Assembly (NCBI RefSeq): GCF_018449695.1
Contig: NZ_JAAVUY010000017.1
Coordinates: forward strand, 1-64,000
Direction of reading: 5' to 3'
Origin: Bradyrhizobium sp. dw_411
GTDB taxonomy: Bacteria; Pseudomonadota; Alphaproteobacteria; Rhizobiales; Xanthobacteraceae
DNA: 64,000 nucleotides
Shown here: one piece after another, positions 26,441 through 35,325 of the stretch
Layout of the letters: the number at the start of each line of letters is the position of its first letter
Position numbering within the stretch: the first letter of the stretch is position 1
Notes under the pieces: generated by a model
What the model was told of the DNA's origin: nothing
The model's database searches: none
What the model saw: only the letters and a program-made list of their open reading frames with translations
Translations under genes and position numbers: made by a program

Positions 26441-26545
26441 CAAAAAAGAGCCGCCGTTTCCGGCGGCTTTTGAAGTTGATAACAGGGAGGCGTCAAACAG
26501 AGTGGACAGGAGCCACTCGGTGTCCAAAACAGGACACTCACAGTC
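26441..26545 (-). ncRNA. Candidate trans-acting small RNA with anti-Shine-Dalgarno motifs
   Basis: On the minus strand this stretch of about 100 nt holds three perfect hairpins in a row: GTGTCC-TGTTTT-GGACAC, GAGTGG-CTCCTGT-CCACTC, then the terminator AGCCGCCG-GAAA-CGGCGGCT directly followed by CTTTTTT. The loop of the second hairpin carries CTCCT, and the single-stranded linker carries CCTCCC; both are complementary to ribosome-binding sites. This layout recalls rhizobial sRNA families with exposed CCUCC motifs. A TTATGA hexamer about 10 nt upstream could be a -10 element, but no clear -35 is seen. It might instead be the 3' end of a longer DUF1192 transcript. Confidence 0.45.
26449..26472. 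terminator. Strong hairpin terminator (minus strand; possibly bidirectional)
   Basis: AGCCGCCG-TTTC-CGGCGGCT (8 perfect GC-rich pairs) has AAAAAAG on its left (a T run for minus-strand transcripts) and TTTT on its right. It ends the candidate small RNA. Confidence 0.85.
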
Positions 26546-26658
26546 ATAAGCCAGAAAGCTTAATCGACCGTAAACGAGCGGTTTTTTTTAGGGTTTGTTT
26601 GCCATGTCGGCCATTGGCCGAGTGGTGGGACTTGCGAATACGCGACGCCCTCTCAACC

Positions 26659-26778
26659 CGTCGTCCCGGCGCAGGCCGGGATCCATAGCCTCCGTCGGTG
26701 ATTGTGCGGATGGTATTGGCGGCTCTGCTTTATCGAGAGATCACGCGGTATGGGTCCCGGCGTTCGCCGGGACGACGA
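26659..26778. repeat. Intergenic palindrome, CGTCGTCCCGGCG family (copy 1)
   Basis: CGTCGTCCCGGCGCAGGCC...GGATCCATAG on the left and TATGGGTCCCGGCGTTCGCC...GGGACGACG on the right. A second copy is at 40159-40282. These elements are widespread in Bradyrhizobium. Confidence 0.85.
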
Positions 26779-26782
26779 TAGC

Positions 26783-26974
26783 TTACGACTTGAAAAAACT
26801 GTTCGCCGCATCCTTTGACGCACGCTTCTTGGTCATGGCGACTTGCAGCCGCTCGATTTCCGAAGTCATCAGCGCAATCCGCTCGGCCAGTTCCTCGACC
26901 GACAGCAGCGAAAGGTCCTGCCCGATCTCGTGGGTGATTTTCCTTCGCGGCTTGTCGTCGTCCTCGATCGCCAT
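26783..26974 (-). CDS. DUF1192 family small protein
   Basis: A 63-aa acidic and basic charged protein starting MAIEDDDKPRRKITHEIG. The core LSLLSVEELAERIALMTSEIERL is the DUF1192 signature and would form an amphipathic helix; the C-terminus is TKKRASKDAANSFFKS. The family is small, cytoplasmic, of unknown function and common in Rhizobiales. A longer open frame upstream is antisense to the oxidoreductase and is discarded. It is divergent from the quinone oxidoreductase. Confidence 0.8.
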   Translation of the reverse strand: MAIEDDDKPRRKITHEIGQDLSLLSVEELAERIALMTSEIERLQVAMTKKRASKDAANSFFKS

Positions 26975-27086
26975 GCGTTCTACTCCGGTCAACGGGACCT
27001 GAAATGGTTGCCAGCCGGAACATGGCTGGCTAATCAGACGCCTGAAATTATTAGCGTTTGGCCCAGAATTAATCCAAGGACAAATC

Positions 27087-28085
27087 ATGGAAAAACTGCC
27101 CGCGCAAATGACCGTTATCGGCATCAGCAAGCCGGGCGGCCCGGAAGTCCTGTTGCCCGAAACCCGCGCGGTGCCGGTGCCCGGCCCGAACGAAATCCTG
27201 GTCAAGGTCGAAGCCGCCGGCGTCAACCGTCCCGATGTCGCGCAACGCTCCGGCGCCTATCCGCCGCCGCCCGGCGCCAGCGATTTGCCCGGCCTCGAGA
27301 TCGCGGGCGAGGTGGTGGCGCTCGGCGCCGGCAGCAGCAAACATAAGCTCGGCGACAAGGTGATGTCGCTGGTGGCCGGCGGCGGCTATGCGCAATATTG
27401 CATCGCGCAGGATGCCCAGGCGATGGCGGTGCCGTCTGCGCTGTCGATGCTCGAGGCCGGCGCCACGGCAGAGACGCTGATGACGGTGTGGCACAATGTG
27501 TTCGAGCGCGGCGGCTTGAAGCCGGGCGAGACGCTGTTGATCCATGGCGGCTCTTCAGGCATCGGCACCATGGCGATCCAGCTCGCCAAGGCGTTCGGCT
27601 CCAGGGTGATCGTGACCGTCGGATCCAAAGAGAAAGCTGACGCATGCCTGAAGCTCGGCGCCGACCACGCCATCAATTACAAAACCGAGGATTTTGTCGC
27701 CGCCACCAAGACTTTCACAGAGGGCCGGGGTGTCGAGGTCATTCTCGACATGGTCGCCGGCGATTACGTCGAGCGCAATTATGACGCGGCCGCGGTCGAC
27801 GGACGCATCGTCCAGATCGCGCTGCTCGGCGGCGCCAAGGCCACGGTCAACTTCGGCAAGCTGATGGTGAAACGGCTGCATCATACGGGTTCGACGCTGC
27901 GGCCCCGTAGTAATACGGACAAGGCGGCGATGGTGGCGGCCATCGAGGCCAAGGTGATGCCGCTGTTGCGCGAGGGCCGTATCAAGCCCCTGATGGACAG
28001 CACGTTCCCGCTGGAAAAGGCCGCGGACGCGCACCGGCGGATCGAGACCAGCGAACATATTGGCAAAATTGTGTTGGCGGTTTAA
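27087..28085 (+). CDS. NAD(P)H-quinone oxidoreductase (PIG3 / zeta-crystallin family)
   Basis: A 332-aa cytoplasmic medium-chain reductase/dehydrogenase without zinc-binding cysteines. An N-terminal GroES-like domain (VKVEAAGVNRPDVAQRSGAY, PGLEIAGEVVALG) is followed by the NADPH-binding loop GGSSGIGTMAIQLAKAFG (about residues 152-169). The length and the YPPPPGAS motif fit the TIGR02824 quinone oxidoreductase group. It probably reduces quinones with NADPH as a detoxification step. The start lies 112 bp from the divergent DUF1192 gene. Confidence 0.9.
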   Translation: MEKLPAQMTVIGISKPGGPEVLLPETRAVPVPGPNEILVKVEAAGVNRPDVAQRSGAYPPPPGASDLPGLEIAGEVVALGAGSSKHKLGDKVMSLVAGGGYAQYCIAQDAQAMAVPSALSMLEAGATAETLMTVWHNVFERGGLKPGETLLIHGGSSGIGTMAIQLAKAFGSRVIVTVGSKEKADACLKLGADHAINYKTEDFVAATKTFTEGRGVEVILDMVAGDYVERNYDAAAVDGRIVQIALLGGAKATVNFGKLMVKRLHHTGSTLRPRSNTDKAAMVAAIEAKVMPLLREGRIKPLMDSTFPLEKAADAHRRIETSEHIGKIVLAV

Positions 28086-28205
28086 CTCTCGCAAGCGATA
28101 CCAGACCGGAAACCCTTTGATTTCCTTCGCTTTCATGTCATTTATCCCGACGACACCGGGCGGCCCGCTTCGCCCGCAAACGATGTTGATCGCGGAGAAC
28201 TGACA

Positions 28206-31082
28206 TTGCGTCTGATCAGGTGCCTCGCGCCCCTCGCGCTGGGCCTCATGATGTTTGCCGCCGTGCAACCGGCAAAGGCGATCGACGCGGTCAGCGTCCG
28301 TAGTGACGCGCCCGCGATCGACCTGACCGCGGTGCTCGACCATCAGCGCAGCGACAGCGACCGTATCCAGGTCTCCACCGCCCCCGGCACCGACGGCATC
28401 GTCCGCCGCATCGAGGTCCGCGCCCGCGAGGGCGGGCAGAACTGGGTGGTATTCGCGCTCGCCAATAACACCGACGACCAGCTCGACCGCCTGATCGTGG
28501 CCCCGCATTACCGCATCGTGTCGTCGGGGCTATTGTGGCCCGACCTCGGCCTGTCCCGCATCGCGACCATCACGCCGTCGACCGGCGACCGGCCGGAACG
28601 CCAGGAAAGCGCGACCGCGGACATTTTCCGCGTCACGCTGGACCCCGGCTCCGTCATCACCTTTGTCGCGGAATTGCGCACCGATAAACTGCCGCAGCTC
28701 TATCTGTGGGAGCCTGACGCTTACAAAGACAAGGTCAACTCGTTCACGCTGTACCAGGGCATCGTGATCGGCATTTCCGGATTGCTGGCGCTGGTCTTGA
28801 CCATCCTGTTCGTGGTCAAGGGCAGCATCATGTTTCCGGCCGCCGCCGCGCTGGCCTGGGCGGTTCTCGTTTATATCGGCGTCGATTTCGGCTTCTGGGG
28901 CAAAGTGCTCGACATGTCGAACAATGCCGAGCGCGTCTGGCGCGCCGCCGGTGAGGCGATCCTGGCCGCGACGCTATTGGTGTTTCTGTTCGCCTATCTC
29001 AATCTCAGCCGCTGGCATGTGCGCTATTCCCATATCACCGTCGGCTGGCTGGCCTTTCTCGGTTCGCTGGTGGCGCTGGCGCTGTTCGATCCCGCCGTCG
29101 CCTCCGGCATTGCGCGGATGTCGCTGGTGCTGATCGCCTTCGCAGGCTTTGCGTTGATCGTGTACCTGTCGACCCACGGCTTCGACCGCGCGGTGCTGCT
29201 GATCCCGACCTGGTTCCTCCTCGTGGTCTGGGTGGTCGCGGCCGGCATGACGGTCGCAGGCTCCGTCACCAACGACATCGTCGGCCCGGCGCTGCTCGGC
29301 GGCCTCGTGCTGATCGTGATGCTGATCGGATTTACCGTGATGCAGCACGCCTTCGCGGGGGGCGGCGCCACCACCGGCGTGGTCTCCGACGTCGAGCGCC
29401 GCGCGCTGGCGCTGACCGGTTCGGGCGACCTGATCTGGGACTGGGACGTTTCCGCCGACAAGGTGTTCACCAGCCCGGAGACCGAGACTTTGCTGGGCCT
29501 CAAGCGCGGCACGCTGGAAGGCCCCGCCGCCAAATGGCTCGAAGTGCTGCATCCGCTCGATCAGGATCGTTTTCGTGCCGCGCTCGACAGCGTGCTCGAC
29601 CAGCGACGCGGCCGGCTGGTGCAGGATTTCCGTCTGCGCACGCCCGACGGCCATTTCATGTGGTTCGCGCTCAAGGCGCGCCCGGTGGTCGGCTCCGACG
29701 GCGAAGTTTCCCGCGTGGTCGGCACATTGACCGACGTCACCGAAACCAAGAACGCCGAAGAGCGCCTGCTGCACGATTCCGTGCATGACAACCTCACCGG
29801 CCTGCCGAACCGCAAATTGTTCATCGACCGCCTCGGTGGCGTCGCCAATTTCGCCAAAACCATGCCGAACCTGCGGCCGACGCTGATGGTGATCGATCTC
29901 GATCGCTTCAAGCAGGTCAATGATTCCGTCGGCATCGCGGTCGGCGATTCCATCCTGCTGACGCTGGCGCGGCGGCTGACGCGGATTCTCAAGCCGCAGG
30001 ATACGCTGGCGCGGTTGTCCGGCGATCAGTTCGGCCTGCTGCTGATGTCGGAACAGGATCCGGCGCGCATCATCGCGTTTGCCGAAACCATCCGCAAAAC
30101 CATCCGCGCGCCGATCGCCTTCAACGACCGCGAGATTTTCCTGACCGCCTCGATCGGGCTCGCATTGTCCGATCCGCAGACCCAACTGACCGACGAGCTG
30201 ATCAAGGACGCCGAGCTCGCGATGTATCACTCCAAGCGGATCGGCGGCGACCGCATCGACGTCTACAAACCAGCGATGCGCGCGCGGAAAACCGACCGGC
30301 TGACGCTGGAATCCGAACTGCGCCGCGCCATCGAGCGCGAGGAAATCACCATCCTGTACCAGCCGATCGTGCGGCTGGAAGATCGCTCGATCGCTGGCTT
30401 CGAGGCACTGGCGCGCTGGGACCATCCGAAACTTGGACGGATGTCGCCGGTGGAATTCATCTCCATCGCCGAAGAGATCGGCCTGATCGTCGATCTCGGC
30501 ATGTTCGTGATGGACCAGACCGCCAAGCAGCTTGCGATCTGGCAGCGCGCGATGCGCTCGCGCGAGCCGATCTTCGCCAGCGTCAACGTCTCCTCGCGGC
30601 AATTGCTGCGGCACGATCTGATCCACGATATCCGCACCGTGCTCTCGCGTTCCTCGGTCGCGCGCGGCACGCTGAAGCTCGAACTGACCGAGTCGCTGGT
30701 GATGGAGAACCCGGAACACGCCGCCCAGATGCTGACGCGGATTCGCGAACTGGGCACCGGCCTGTCGCTGGACGATTTCGGCACCGGCCATTCGTCGCTG
30801 GCCTACCTGCAGCGCTTCCCGTTCGACACCATCAAGATCGACCAGTCGTTTGTGCGCACCACCAGCCGCGGCACAAGACCTGTGATCCTCAAATCGATCA
30901 TCGCACTGGCGCATGATCTCGGCATGGACGTGGTCGCGGAAGGCGCCGAGACCGATTCCGACGCGGTCGAGCTCTATCAATTGGGTTGCGAATACGCCCA
31001 AGGGTTTGCGTTTGGCGAACCGATGGACGCCGACGCCGCGATGCGCCTGCTCACCGAAGAGCGGCTTGAGGCTGCGAGCTAA
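28206..31082 (+). CDS. Membrane c-di-GMP phosphodiesterase: 7TM-like, PAS, degenerate GGDEF, EAL
   Basis: A 958-aa sensor. A signal peptide (residues 1-26) precedes a periplasmic domain (about 27-180) and about seven membrane helices (about 187-385). A PAS domain (about 395-520, LIWDWDVSADKVF), a GGDEF domain (about 528-690) and an EAL domain (about 705-950) follow. The GGDEF motif is SGDQF (about 604), so cyclase activity is unlikely. The EAL domain keeps its catalytic set: GFEALARW, NVSSRQ, ELTES, DDFGTGHSS, KIDQSFV and AEGAE. It therefore most likely degrades c-di-GMP in response to an external signal. The start is TTG at 28206 with GGAG eight bases upstream. Confidence 0.88.
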   Translation: MRLIRCLAPLALGLMMFAAVQPAKAIDAVSVRSDAPAIDLTAVLDHQRSDSDRIQVSTAPGTDGIVRRIEVRAREGGQNWVVFALANNTDDQLDRLIVAPHYRIVSSGLLWPDLGLSRIATITPSTGDRPERQESATADIFRVTLDPGSVITFVAELRTDKLPQLYLWEPDAYKDKVNSFTLYQGIVIGISGLLALVLTILFVVKGSIMFPAAAALAWAVLVYIGVDFGFWGKVLDMSNNAERVWRAAGEAILAATLLVFLFAYLNLSRWHVRYSHITVGWLAFLGSLVALALFDPAVASGIARMSLVLIAFAGFALIVYLSTHGFDRAVLLIPTWFLLVVWVVAAGMTVAGSVTNDIVGPALLGGLVLIVMLIGFTVMQHAFAGGGATTGVVSDVERRALALTGSGDLIWDWDVSADKVFTSPETETLLGLKRGTLEGPAAKWLEVLHPLDQDRFRAALDSVLDQRRGRLVQDFRLRTPDGHFMWFALKARPVVGSDGEVSRVVGTLTDVTETKNAEERLLHDSVHDNLTGLPNRKLFIDRLGGVANFAKTMPNLRPTLMVIDLDRFKQVNDSVGIAVGDSILLTLARRLTRILKPQDTLARLSGDQFGLLLMSEQDPARIIAFAETIRKTIRAPIAFNDREIFLTASIGLALSDPQTQLTDELIKDAELAMYHSKRIGGDRIDVYKPAMRARKTDRLTLESELRRAIEREEITILYQPIVRLEDRSIAGFEALARWDHPKLGRMSPVEFISIAEEIGLIVDLGMFVMDQTAKQLAIWQRAMRSREPIFASVNVSSRQLLRHDLIHDIRTVLSRSSVARGTLKLELTESLVMENPEHAAQMLTRIRELGTGLSLDDFGTGHSSLAYLQRFPFDTIKIDQSFVRTTSRGTRPVILKSIIALAHDLGMDVVAEGAETDSDAVELYQLGCEYAQGFAFGEPMDADAAMRLLTEERLEAAS

Positions 31083-31110
31083 TCCACCAAGCTCGACACG
31101 GCACTCTCGT

Positions 31111-32145
31111 TCATTCCACCTTGATGCCGGTCGCGTCGATCACCGCTTTCCATTCCCGCGCCTGCTCGACAAGTGCGGCGCGAAATTCGCCGGGGGTGCC
31201 GATCCTGGCCTCGACACCGATCGCCTCCAGGCTGGCGCGAACCTCCGCCGTCTGCAGCCCTTCATTGATGGCACGATTGAGTTGGTCGACGATCGGCGCG
31301 GGCGTACCGGCCGGGGCAAGCAGCCCGAACAGGACCTCCGACGGGAAGCCTGAGATTCCCACTTCATTCATCGTCGGGGTCTGCGGCAGTTCCGGCCAGC
31401 GCGTTTGGCTGGTCACCGCGAGCGCTTTCAGTTGTCCGTCCTTGAACAGCGAAAGCAAATTCGACTTGTTGTTGAAGACCATCTCGATATGGCCGCCCAA
31501 CAGGTCGGTCACGGCAGGTGCGCCGCCCTTGTAGGGCACGAACAAAATGTCAGTGCCGGTCTTGATCTTGAAGAACTCGCTGGCGATGTGGGTGTAAAGG
31601 CCCGGAGGCGCGCCGTATTTCAGCTTTCCCGGATTATCCCTGGCGTATGCGACCAGTTCCTGGAATGTAGTAACGGGTACGCGGGGCGATACCGCCAGCG
31701 CCAGCGTGTCGACGCAGATGGTTGCGATCGGAGCAAAAGAGTCGATCGGATCAAACCCGACATCCGGATAGAGCGCGCCGTTGATCGAGTTGACGTTGGT
31801 CCCACCGAGCAGCAGCGTATAGCCGTCAGGAGAAGCATTAGCGACGAGTTTGGCGCCGATCCGCCCCGTTGCGCCCGCGTGATTTTCGACAATGACGCTT
31901 TTGCCGAGTTTGGCGGAAATCGATTGCGCGATCAGGCGCGCAGCAACATCGGTCGGCCCACCCGCTGGAAAAGGGACGACGATCTTGATCGTTCTGAGCG
32001 GATATTCTTCCGCCTGACTAGCTTGGATAAATCCGGCGGCGAAGAGAACCGCCAGCCCGGCAAACAGCCCAGACGCGACGCGCAGCCGATGGCGGCTCGC
32101 CATCCCCGTTAACGCACAAGCGAGTCCCACGACGTTCCCCACCAT
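31111..32145 (-). CDS. Tripartite tricarboxylate transporter substrate-binding protein (Bug/TctC)
   Basis: A 344-aa periplasmic binding protein with a signal region around residues 20-45 (GLFAGLAVLFAAGFIQASQA). The Bug family motifs are visible: YPLRTIKIVVPFPAGGPTDV, GRIGAKLVANASPDGYTLL and the late LLAPAGTPAPIVDQLN. Bug proteins bind carboxylates or amides; the ligand here is unknown. No TctA or TctB membrane genes lie nearby, so it is an orphan. The precise start is uncertain (32145, or an internal ATG at 32103). Confidence 0.88.
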   Translation of the reverse strand: MVGNVVGLACALTGMASRHRLRVASGLFAGLAVLFAAGFIQASQAEEYPLRTIKIVVPFPAGGPTDVAARLIAQSISAKLGKSVIVENHAGATGRIGAKLVANASPDGYTLLLGGTNVNSINGALYPDVGFDPIDSFAPIATICVDTLALAVSPRVPVTTFQELVAYARDNPGKLKYGAPPGLYTHIASEFFKIKTGTDILFVPYKGGAPAVTDLLGGHIEMVFNNKSNLLSLFKDGQLKALAVTSQTRWPELPQTPTMNEVGISGFPSEVLFGLLAPAGTPAPIVDQLNRAINEGLQTAEVRASLEAIGVEARIGTPGEFRAALVEQAREWKAVIDATGIKVE

Positions 32146-32188
32146 TCCTGCTTCCCTTGCTCAGGAAGTTCTAGGAACCCATCATAGG

Positions 32189-32452
32189 CTATTTACGCCT
32201 GGCAGGAACTATCTTCTTGAACCGCACGCTCTTGCCGTCCGCCATCCGGGTCGCGATGTAGCCGCCGGCGAGGCACGCCTCGCGCTGCGGCATCTTCTCC
32301 TGCGGGCTGCGCAGCGTCTCCCACCACGAGGCGCGGTGCGCCGCGCGCGGCAGCGCGGCGTCGATGATCTCCTCGATCTGATCGAAGCTGAGCACGAATT
32401 CAGGAAGCTGCTGCTTCGTCAGGTAATCACGCAGCGCGTCGTAATCGTTCAC
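32189..32452 (-). CDS. Small conserved protein (DUF7662-like)
   Basis: An 87-aa soluble protein. The pattern YDALRDYLTKQ...LSFDQIEEIIDAALPRAAHRASWW...EACLAGGYIATRM...VRFKKI resembles the DUF7662 family, tentatively. Function unknown. It is a single gene between the orphan binding protein and the diguanylate cyclase. Confidence 0.65.
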   Translation of the reverse strand: MNDYDALRDYLTKQQLPEFVLSFDQIEEIIDAALPRAAHRASWWETLRSPQEKMPQREACLAGGYIATRMADGKSVRFKKIVPARRK

Positions 32453-32707
32453 TTATATCCCCAAGCCGCATGATCCGCTGATGTGAGCGGTTTGCCGCCC
32501 TTTCATAGGTGAGAGCGCGGCCGGACGCAAAACCGGATTCCACTTTTGCCGGCCGTACACAGGCGGATAGCGCTCCAAACCTACCCTTCCCTTCACCCGG
32601 TATTCACCGGGTCAGGAAAAGAAAGCGTTAACTCATTCATGTAGCGCTTGCCCGATTTAAGCGGGCGGCAACCATTCCGGGCGCATGAGCAGGGCCGGGA
32701 GCGAGCG
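32453..32707. other. Divergent promoter region with repeat fragment and a hairpin
   Basis: Contains a fragment ACGCAAAACCGGATTCCACT (about 32525-32544, continuing TTTGC), which matches a common Rhizobiales palindromic element. A perfect hairpin ACCCGG-TATTCA-CCGGGT lies at 32595-32612. No T run follows, so it is not a classic terminator. Confidence 0.5.
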
Positions 32708-34204
32708 ATGGGTTTAGGACGGCGCAACGACAAGGCCAGCCGGCCCTGGCGGCTATCGGCAAAATTGCTGATCGTGTCGTCAGTGGCGACGGTGATCGGC
32801 TTTTCCGCGATCTGCGCCAGCGTAATGATCGACATGCGCCGTGGCGAGGAAGCGCTGGCGCACCAGACCCTCGAAAACCTCGCATCCGGTATCGACGCTG
32901 ATATCAGCCGCAACGTCGAGCTGTTCGACCTGTCGCTGCGCGCGGTCGCGAGCAACATGGTGGCCCCGGAGCTTAACCAGGTCAGCAAGCCGATCCGGCA
33001 GCTGATCCTGTTCGATCACGCCGCAACTGCGAAGCACTTCGGGGCGATCCAGGTGTTCGATGCCGACGGAAAACTGATCGTCGATGCCTCGACGATGGAT
33101 CCGGCGCACGAGAACCGCAGCGACGAAGAGTATTTCAGCGTCCACCGCGACCGGCCCGATGTGGGGCTGTTCATCAGCCGCCCGATGTTGCATCACGGCG
33201 CCTATGCCATCGTGCTCAGCCGGCGTATTACCGGCGACGATGGAAGCTTTCGCGGCGTCGTCGCTGGCTCGATCCGCTTCAGTTACTTTCATGACCTGTT
33301 CAGCCGCCTCAGCCTCGGGCCGGAAGACACCATCACGGTTTTCCGTCACGACGGCACCATCATCATGCGCACGCCATTCGATCTCGACGTGATCGGCAAG
33401 AACCTCAGCCATCTGCCCGGTGTCAAGCGGACGCTGTCGGAGCCGAGCGGATATTTCTCGAGAAATGCCGCGTCGGATCAGGTATTTCGATTATACGTCT
33501 GGCGCGACGGCACCAGACCGCTGGTCGTGCTGGTGGGAAAGCCGTGGGATGACATTCTCAGGCTATGGCGCACCGAGGCGACGCGGATCGGCGCGATCAT
33601 GCTGGCGCTGATCGCGTTCGTGCTAGGCGTGACGCTGTTCCTGGCCCGCGAAATCGGCCGCCGCGCGATCGCCGAGGACAAGCTCGAGGAGATGGCGACC
33701 ACCGACGCGCTCACCGGGTTGAAGAACCGGCGCAAGTTCGATTCCGCCATCGACATCGAATGGCGGCGTGCGGCGCGTCACAAAACGCCGCTGGCGTTGC
33801 TGATGATCGATGCCGACCATTTCAAAGCCTATAACGACACCTTCGGGCATCAGGCCGGCGACGAGGTCCTGGTCGGTATCGCTATCTGCATTACGGAAGC
33901 GGTGCGGCGGGCCGGCGACTGTGTTGCACGTTATGGCGGCGAGGAATTCGCCGTGCTGTTGCCCGGCCTTTCGGCCGTGGAAGCGCTGGAGGTCGCCGAA
34001 ACGATCCGGCTGAATGTATTGCAATGGTCCGGCGATCCACCCATCACCAGTGTCAGCATCGGTATCGCGAGCCTGACGCCCGACCCGGCCATCGACTGGG
34101 CCGGTCTGGTGATGGCCGCCGACCGGGCGCTTTACGCCGCGAAAGCCAACGGCCGCAATTGCTCGGTGCTGGCGAGCGTGCCGAAGCTGTCGCTGGTGGC
34201 GTAA
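32708..34204 (+). CDS. Membrane diguanylate cyclase with dCache-like sensor
   Basis: A 498-aa protein. TM1 (about 20-43, LLIVSSVATVIGFSAICASVMI), a periplasmic double-Cache-like sensor (about 45-285), TM2 (about 298-320) and a GGDEF domain (about 335-495) follow in order. The catalytic motif is intact, GGEEF (VARYGGEEFAVLLPG), with TDALTGLKNRRKFD and DADHFKAYNDTFGHQAGD. It should make c-di-GMP. A good ribosome-binding site, GGGAGCGAGCG, precedes ATG 32708. An RxxD inhibitory site is not obvious. Confidence 0.9.
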   Translation: MGLGRRNDKASRPWRLSAKLLIVSSVATVIGFSAICASVMIDMRRGEEALAHQTLENLASGIDADISRNVELFDLSLRAVASNMVAPELNQVSKPIRQLILFDHAATAKHFGAIQVFDADGKLIVDASTMDPAHENRSDEEYFSVHRDRPDVGLFISRPMLHHGAYAIVLSRRITGDDGSFRGVVAGSIRFSYFHDLFSRLSLGPEDTITVFRHDGTIIMRTPFDLDVIGKNLSHLPGVKRTLSEPSGYFSRNAASDQVFRLYVWRDGTRPLVVLVGKPWDDILRLWRTEATRIGAIMLALIAFVLGVTLFLAREIGRRAIAEDKLEEMATTDALTGLKNRRKFDSAIDIEWRRAARHKTPLALLMIDADHFKAYNDTFGHQAGDEVLVGIAICITEAVRRAGDCVARYGGEEFAVLLPGLSAVEALEVAETIRLNVLQWSGDPPITSVSIGIASLTPDPAIDWAGLVMAADRALYAAKANGRNCSVLASVPKLSLVA

Positions 34205-34208
34205 GCTC

Positions 34209-35093
34209 TCACTTCTGCTCCAGATACGCCTTCATCTCCGCGCGCAGGCCGTCGCGCAAATCGGCGCGCGCCATGCCGTAGGCGATATTGGCGCGCAAAA
34301 ATCCCGCTTTCGAGCCGCAATCATGCCGCTCGCCTTCGAACTCGACGCCGTAGAAGCTTTGGGTTTTAGCCAGTCCGATCATCGCATCGGTGAGCTGGAT
34401 TTCACCGCCGGCGCCGCGCTCCTGGGTTTCCAGGATCTTGAAGATTTCCGGCTGCAGGATGTAGCGCCCGGTGATCGACAGATTCGATGGCGCGGTGCCT
34501 TTCGCAGGCTTCTCCACCATGCCATCGACCTCGAACAAATTGGCGCGCGTGTGGCGCTTGCCGATGCCGCAAATGCCATATTGGTGCGTCAGATGCGCCG
34601 GCACTTCCTCCACCGCGATCAGATTGGATTTGCCGCCGAGATCGTCAGCGGCCTCGATCATCTGCTTGAGGCAGCCCGGCGTGTTGAGCACCAGTTCGTC
34701 CGGCAGCACCACCGCGAACGGTTCATCGCCGACAATGTCGCGCGCGCACCATACCGCGTGGCCGAGACCGAGCGGCGCCTGTTGGCGGGTAAAACTCATG
34801 GCGCCGGCTTCCGGCTGGTCGCGCGCCAGAATGTCCATCTCGGTCTTCTTGCCGCGCGCGGCGAGCGTGGCATCGAGTTCGTACATCCGGTCGAAATGGT
34901 CCTCGATCACACCCTTGTTGCGGCCGGTCACGAAGATAAAATGTTCGATGCCGGCTTCCCTCGCCTCGTCGACCACATACTGGATCAGCGGCTTGTCGAC
35001 GATGGTCAGCATCTCCTTCGGCATCGCCTTGGTTGCGGGCAGGACGCGGGTGCCGAGGCCGGCGACCGGGAAAACGGCTTTGCGGATTTTCAT
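34209..35093 (-). CDS. galU: UTP-glucose-1-phosphate uridylyltransferase
   Basis: A 294-aa cytoplasmic enzyme that makes UDP-glucose for lipopolysaccharide, exopolysaccharide and glucans. It has the nucleotidyltransferase signature FPVAGLGTRVLPATKAMPKEML at the N-terminus, then QAPLGLGHAVWCARD, PDELVLN and EVDGMVEKPAKG. The start at 35093 (MKIRKAVFPVAG) is standard; the longer frame upstream has no family similarity. It is convergent with the diguanylate cyclase, 4 bp apart. Confidence 0.95.
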   Translation of the reverse strand: MKIRKAVFPVAGLGTRVLPATKAMPKEMLTIVDKPLIQYVVDEAREAGIEHFIFVTGRNKGVIEDHFDRMYELDATLAARGKKTEMDILARDQPEAGAMSFTRQQAPLGLGHAVWCARDIVGDEPFAVVLPDELVLNTPGCLKQMIEAADDLGGKSNLIAVEEVPAHLTHQYGICGIGKRHTRANLFEVDGMVEKPAKGTAPSNLSITGRYILQPEIFKILETQERGAGGEIQLTDAMIGLAKTQSFYGVEFEGERHDCGSKAGFLRANIAYGMARADLRDGLRAEMKAYLEQK

Positions 35094-35325
35094 GGGACGG
35101 AAGCTGCCTTGAGAGAGCGGGCGGGAGGGTGGAATATATCGATCGGTGGGCGCTAAACGAGCCGGTAACAACGGCGGATGTGTGGTGCAGTTCCTGAATG
35201 CGTCTCAGCCGCGTTACCTTGGCTGCGGGAAGACCCTAACGTAAAAACTTCTCACTTGTTAAGCTATTGGAAACTGTGACCGGGCCTCCTGAAAACGGGA
35301 TGTTTCAGGGATCTGCGGGTGAACC

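Larger units (their letters stand above)
26293..26782. other. Gene-poor interval between rcdA and the DUF1192 gene
   Basis: About 490 bp without a convincing protein gene. It contains the rcdA promoter region on the left, the terminator and small-RNA candidate at 26441-26545, a plus-strand T run after ACCG-N8-CGGT near 26567-26589, and a large palindromic repeat at 26659-26778. Short open frames (such as one starting at 26344) cross the terminator and are considered spurious. Confidence 0.6.

Noticed and set aside
26344..26688. A possible 114-aa basic protein
   Set aside because: It crosses a strong terminator, two perfect hairpins and part of a palindromic repeat, and has no family resemblance.
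28974..31001. A 675-codon minus-strand open frame
   Set aside because: It is antisense to the EAL protein, whose domains are unambiguous; long shadow frames are common at this GC content.
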